Assembly (NCBI RefSeq): GCF_016755875.1
Contig: NZ_BNED01000005.1
Location: 1,116,001-1,180,000, forward strand
Direction: 5' to 3'
DNA length: 64,000 nucleotides
Source: Streptomyces spororaveus
Lineage (GTDB): Bacteria; Actinomycetota; Actinomycetes; Streptomycetales; Streptomycetaceae
Made by a program: the position numbers and the translations under genes. Within the stretch, counting starts at the first letter, position 1. The number at the start of each line of letters is the position of its first letter. Below, piece by piece: positions 63,202-64,000 of this stretch. The notes below the pieces were generated by a model that searched no databases, was not told where the DNA came from, and worked only from the letters and a program-made list of their open reading frames with translations.

Positions 63202-63852
63202 ATGCCTAGGCAATCCGTGTCCCTGGAACTGGCCACACCCGAACTCATTGCCGAAACGGCCCTGTTGATGGTTGATCAGGACGGCTGTGAAGCTCTGACC
63301 TTCAGGACCCTCGCCGCGCGGCTCGGCATCGGCCACGCGACCCTCCAACGCCGGTGTACCGACATGGCCGGCCTCCTCGACATGTGCGCCGACCACCTCG
63401 CCGCCGGCCTGCCCGACATCCCCGCCGGCACCGACTGGGCCGCCGCCACCGAGGCCCGCTTCCGCCGGCTCTACGAGCTCCTCACCGACCACCCGGGCCT
63501 CGTCGCCCTGCGCGGTGCGCGGCCCTGGCTCGGCCGCCAGCTGCTCAAGCGCCTGGTGGAGCCCCAGCTCGCTGCCTCCCTCGCGGCCGGCATGACCCCG
63601 CAGGAGGCGATCTCCTGCTACCGCCGGATGTACCTCCTGACCTTGGGCAGTGCCAGCTTCGTGGACCATCGCAACCCGAAGGGCGCCCAGGCCGCCACGC
63701 GAACCGCGCTGGCCGCGCTCGACCCCGAAGAGTTCCCCGTCCTTACCGGCCACCTCGCCGTCATCGTCTCCGCCGTAGTCGACCACGAGGTCTACTACCA
63801 GGCACTTCGCCACCTCATCCATGTCGCCAACCCCACCAAACCAGGTCTATAG
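63202..63852 (+). CDS. TetR-family transcriptional regulator
   Basis: 216 aa from ATG 63202. The N-terminal HTH (about 12-55) has LIAETALLMVDQDGCEALTF and the recognition region LAARLGIGHATLQRRC, where the usual Tyr/Phe helix is slightly altered. The C-terminal helical ligand domain includes LYELLTDHPGLVALRGARPW and RMYLLTLGSASFVDH, as in the TetR_C class with tetracycline-repressor-like core. It most likely senses the substrate or product of the adjacent oxygenase/PLP pathway and represses that operon. Confidence 0.9.
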   Translation: MPRQSVSLELATPELIAETALLMVDQDGCEALTFRTLAARLGIGHATLQRRCTDMAGLLDMCADHLAAGLPDIPAGTDWAAATEARFRRLYELLTDHPGLVALRGARPWLGRQLLKRLVEPQLAASLAAGMTPQEAISCYRRMYLLTLGSASFVDHRNPKGAQAATRTALAALDPEEFPVLTGHLAVIVSAVVDHEVYYQALRHLIHVANPTKPGL

Positions 63853-63957
63853 CGACACGCTCGGCGACCATCGAGCCCGCACCGGCCTCGCCGGCCACAG
63901 GCTCACCCCCGCCTTCGACCGCGCCAGGACGTGCGCCGACGCGAGAAGGAGCCGCAC

Positions 63958-64000
63958 ATGCATACGGACCCTCAGCACCGGCATGCCATCTCCGCGGGAC
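63958..64000 (+). CDS. Start of a gene that continues beyond the window
   Basis: ATG 63958 is preceded by AGAAGGAG with ideal spacing and opens a frame (MHTDPQHRHAISAG) to the window edge. Only 14 codons are visible, so no function can be given. Confidence 0.55.
   Translation, partial: MHTDPQHRHAISAG

Overview
The window is very GC-rich, with strong third-codon-position G/C, GTG starts, GGAGG-type ribosome sites and several apparently leaderless genes. The gene families (paired GlxA-type AraC regulators, tandem universal stress proteins, PIG-L deacetylase, small hypothetical genes) fit a Streptomyces-like actinomycete. The density of insertion sequences and broken core genes suggests a chromosome arm, a genomic island or a large linear plasmid rather than core chromosome. 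I saw no rRNA, tRNA or CRISPR array.

Layout. 1-14 kb: a Wzz/CpsD-like polysaccharide protein, a broken amidinotransferase, a four-bladed hemopexin-like protein, a 5'-truncated ArsR regulator, many small hypothetical genes, a quinone-oxidoreductase-like enzyme and a galactokinase relic. 13.7-17.7 kb: an ISL3-type transposase gene split by a complete IS21-type element (istA-istB). 17.9-20.9 kb: a secreted trypsin-like protease between two paralogous GlxA-like regulators. 21.1-26.3 kb: an IS3-type element cut by an ISAzo13-type element, whose transposase gene is itself interrupted by a group II intron with its reverse transcriptase. 26.3-30.2 kb: a decapitated CPA2 antiporter, small membrane proteins and a class II Fic protein. 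30.2-32.3 kb: two diverged DDE transposase genes and an IS3 remnant. 32.3-35.2 kb: a large secreted protein joining a CdtB-like nuclease, a ricin-like lectin region and two P-domain-like repeats, with a divergent small secreted protein. 35.5-41.9 kb: an IS110 transposase, a truncated NmrA-like gene, a truncated P-type ATPase, two universal stress proteins and an aconitase relic.

42-47.8 kb holds a tightly coupled operon of four genes, each overlapping the next by 4 nt: two large tyrosine recombinases, an unrecognised protein between them, and a small HTH/coiled-coil protein. The arrangement recalls Tn554 TnpABC and GInt ginABCD. It abuts a hydroxymethylbilane synthase gene that has lost its 5' third.

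48.5-64 kb is mostly enzymes: three phosphotransferases, a PIG-L deacetylase, a TPR protein, GNAT and (frameshifted) Nudix genes, a P-loop kinase, a MurA-like / serine hydrolase / MurB-like trio with both Mur genes truncated, an RmlD-like reductase, a threonine-dehydratase-like PLP enzyme and an Fe(II)/2-oxoglutarate oxygenase divergent from a TetR regulator. It looks like a decaying specialised-metabolism or sugar-modification region.

Two themes run through the window: layered mobile elements with readable insertion order, and core-metabolism genes present only as fragments (amidinotransferase, galK, acnA, hemC, murA, murB, P-type ATPase). The most interesting intact object is the fused CdtB-like secreted protein; the clearest possible new mobile system is the four-gene recombinase operon.
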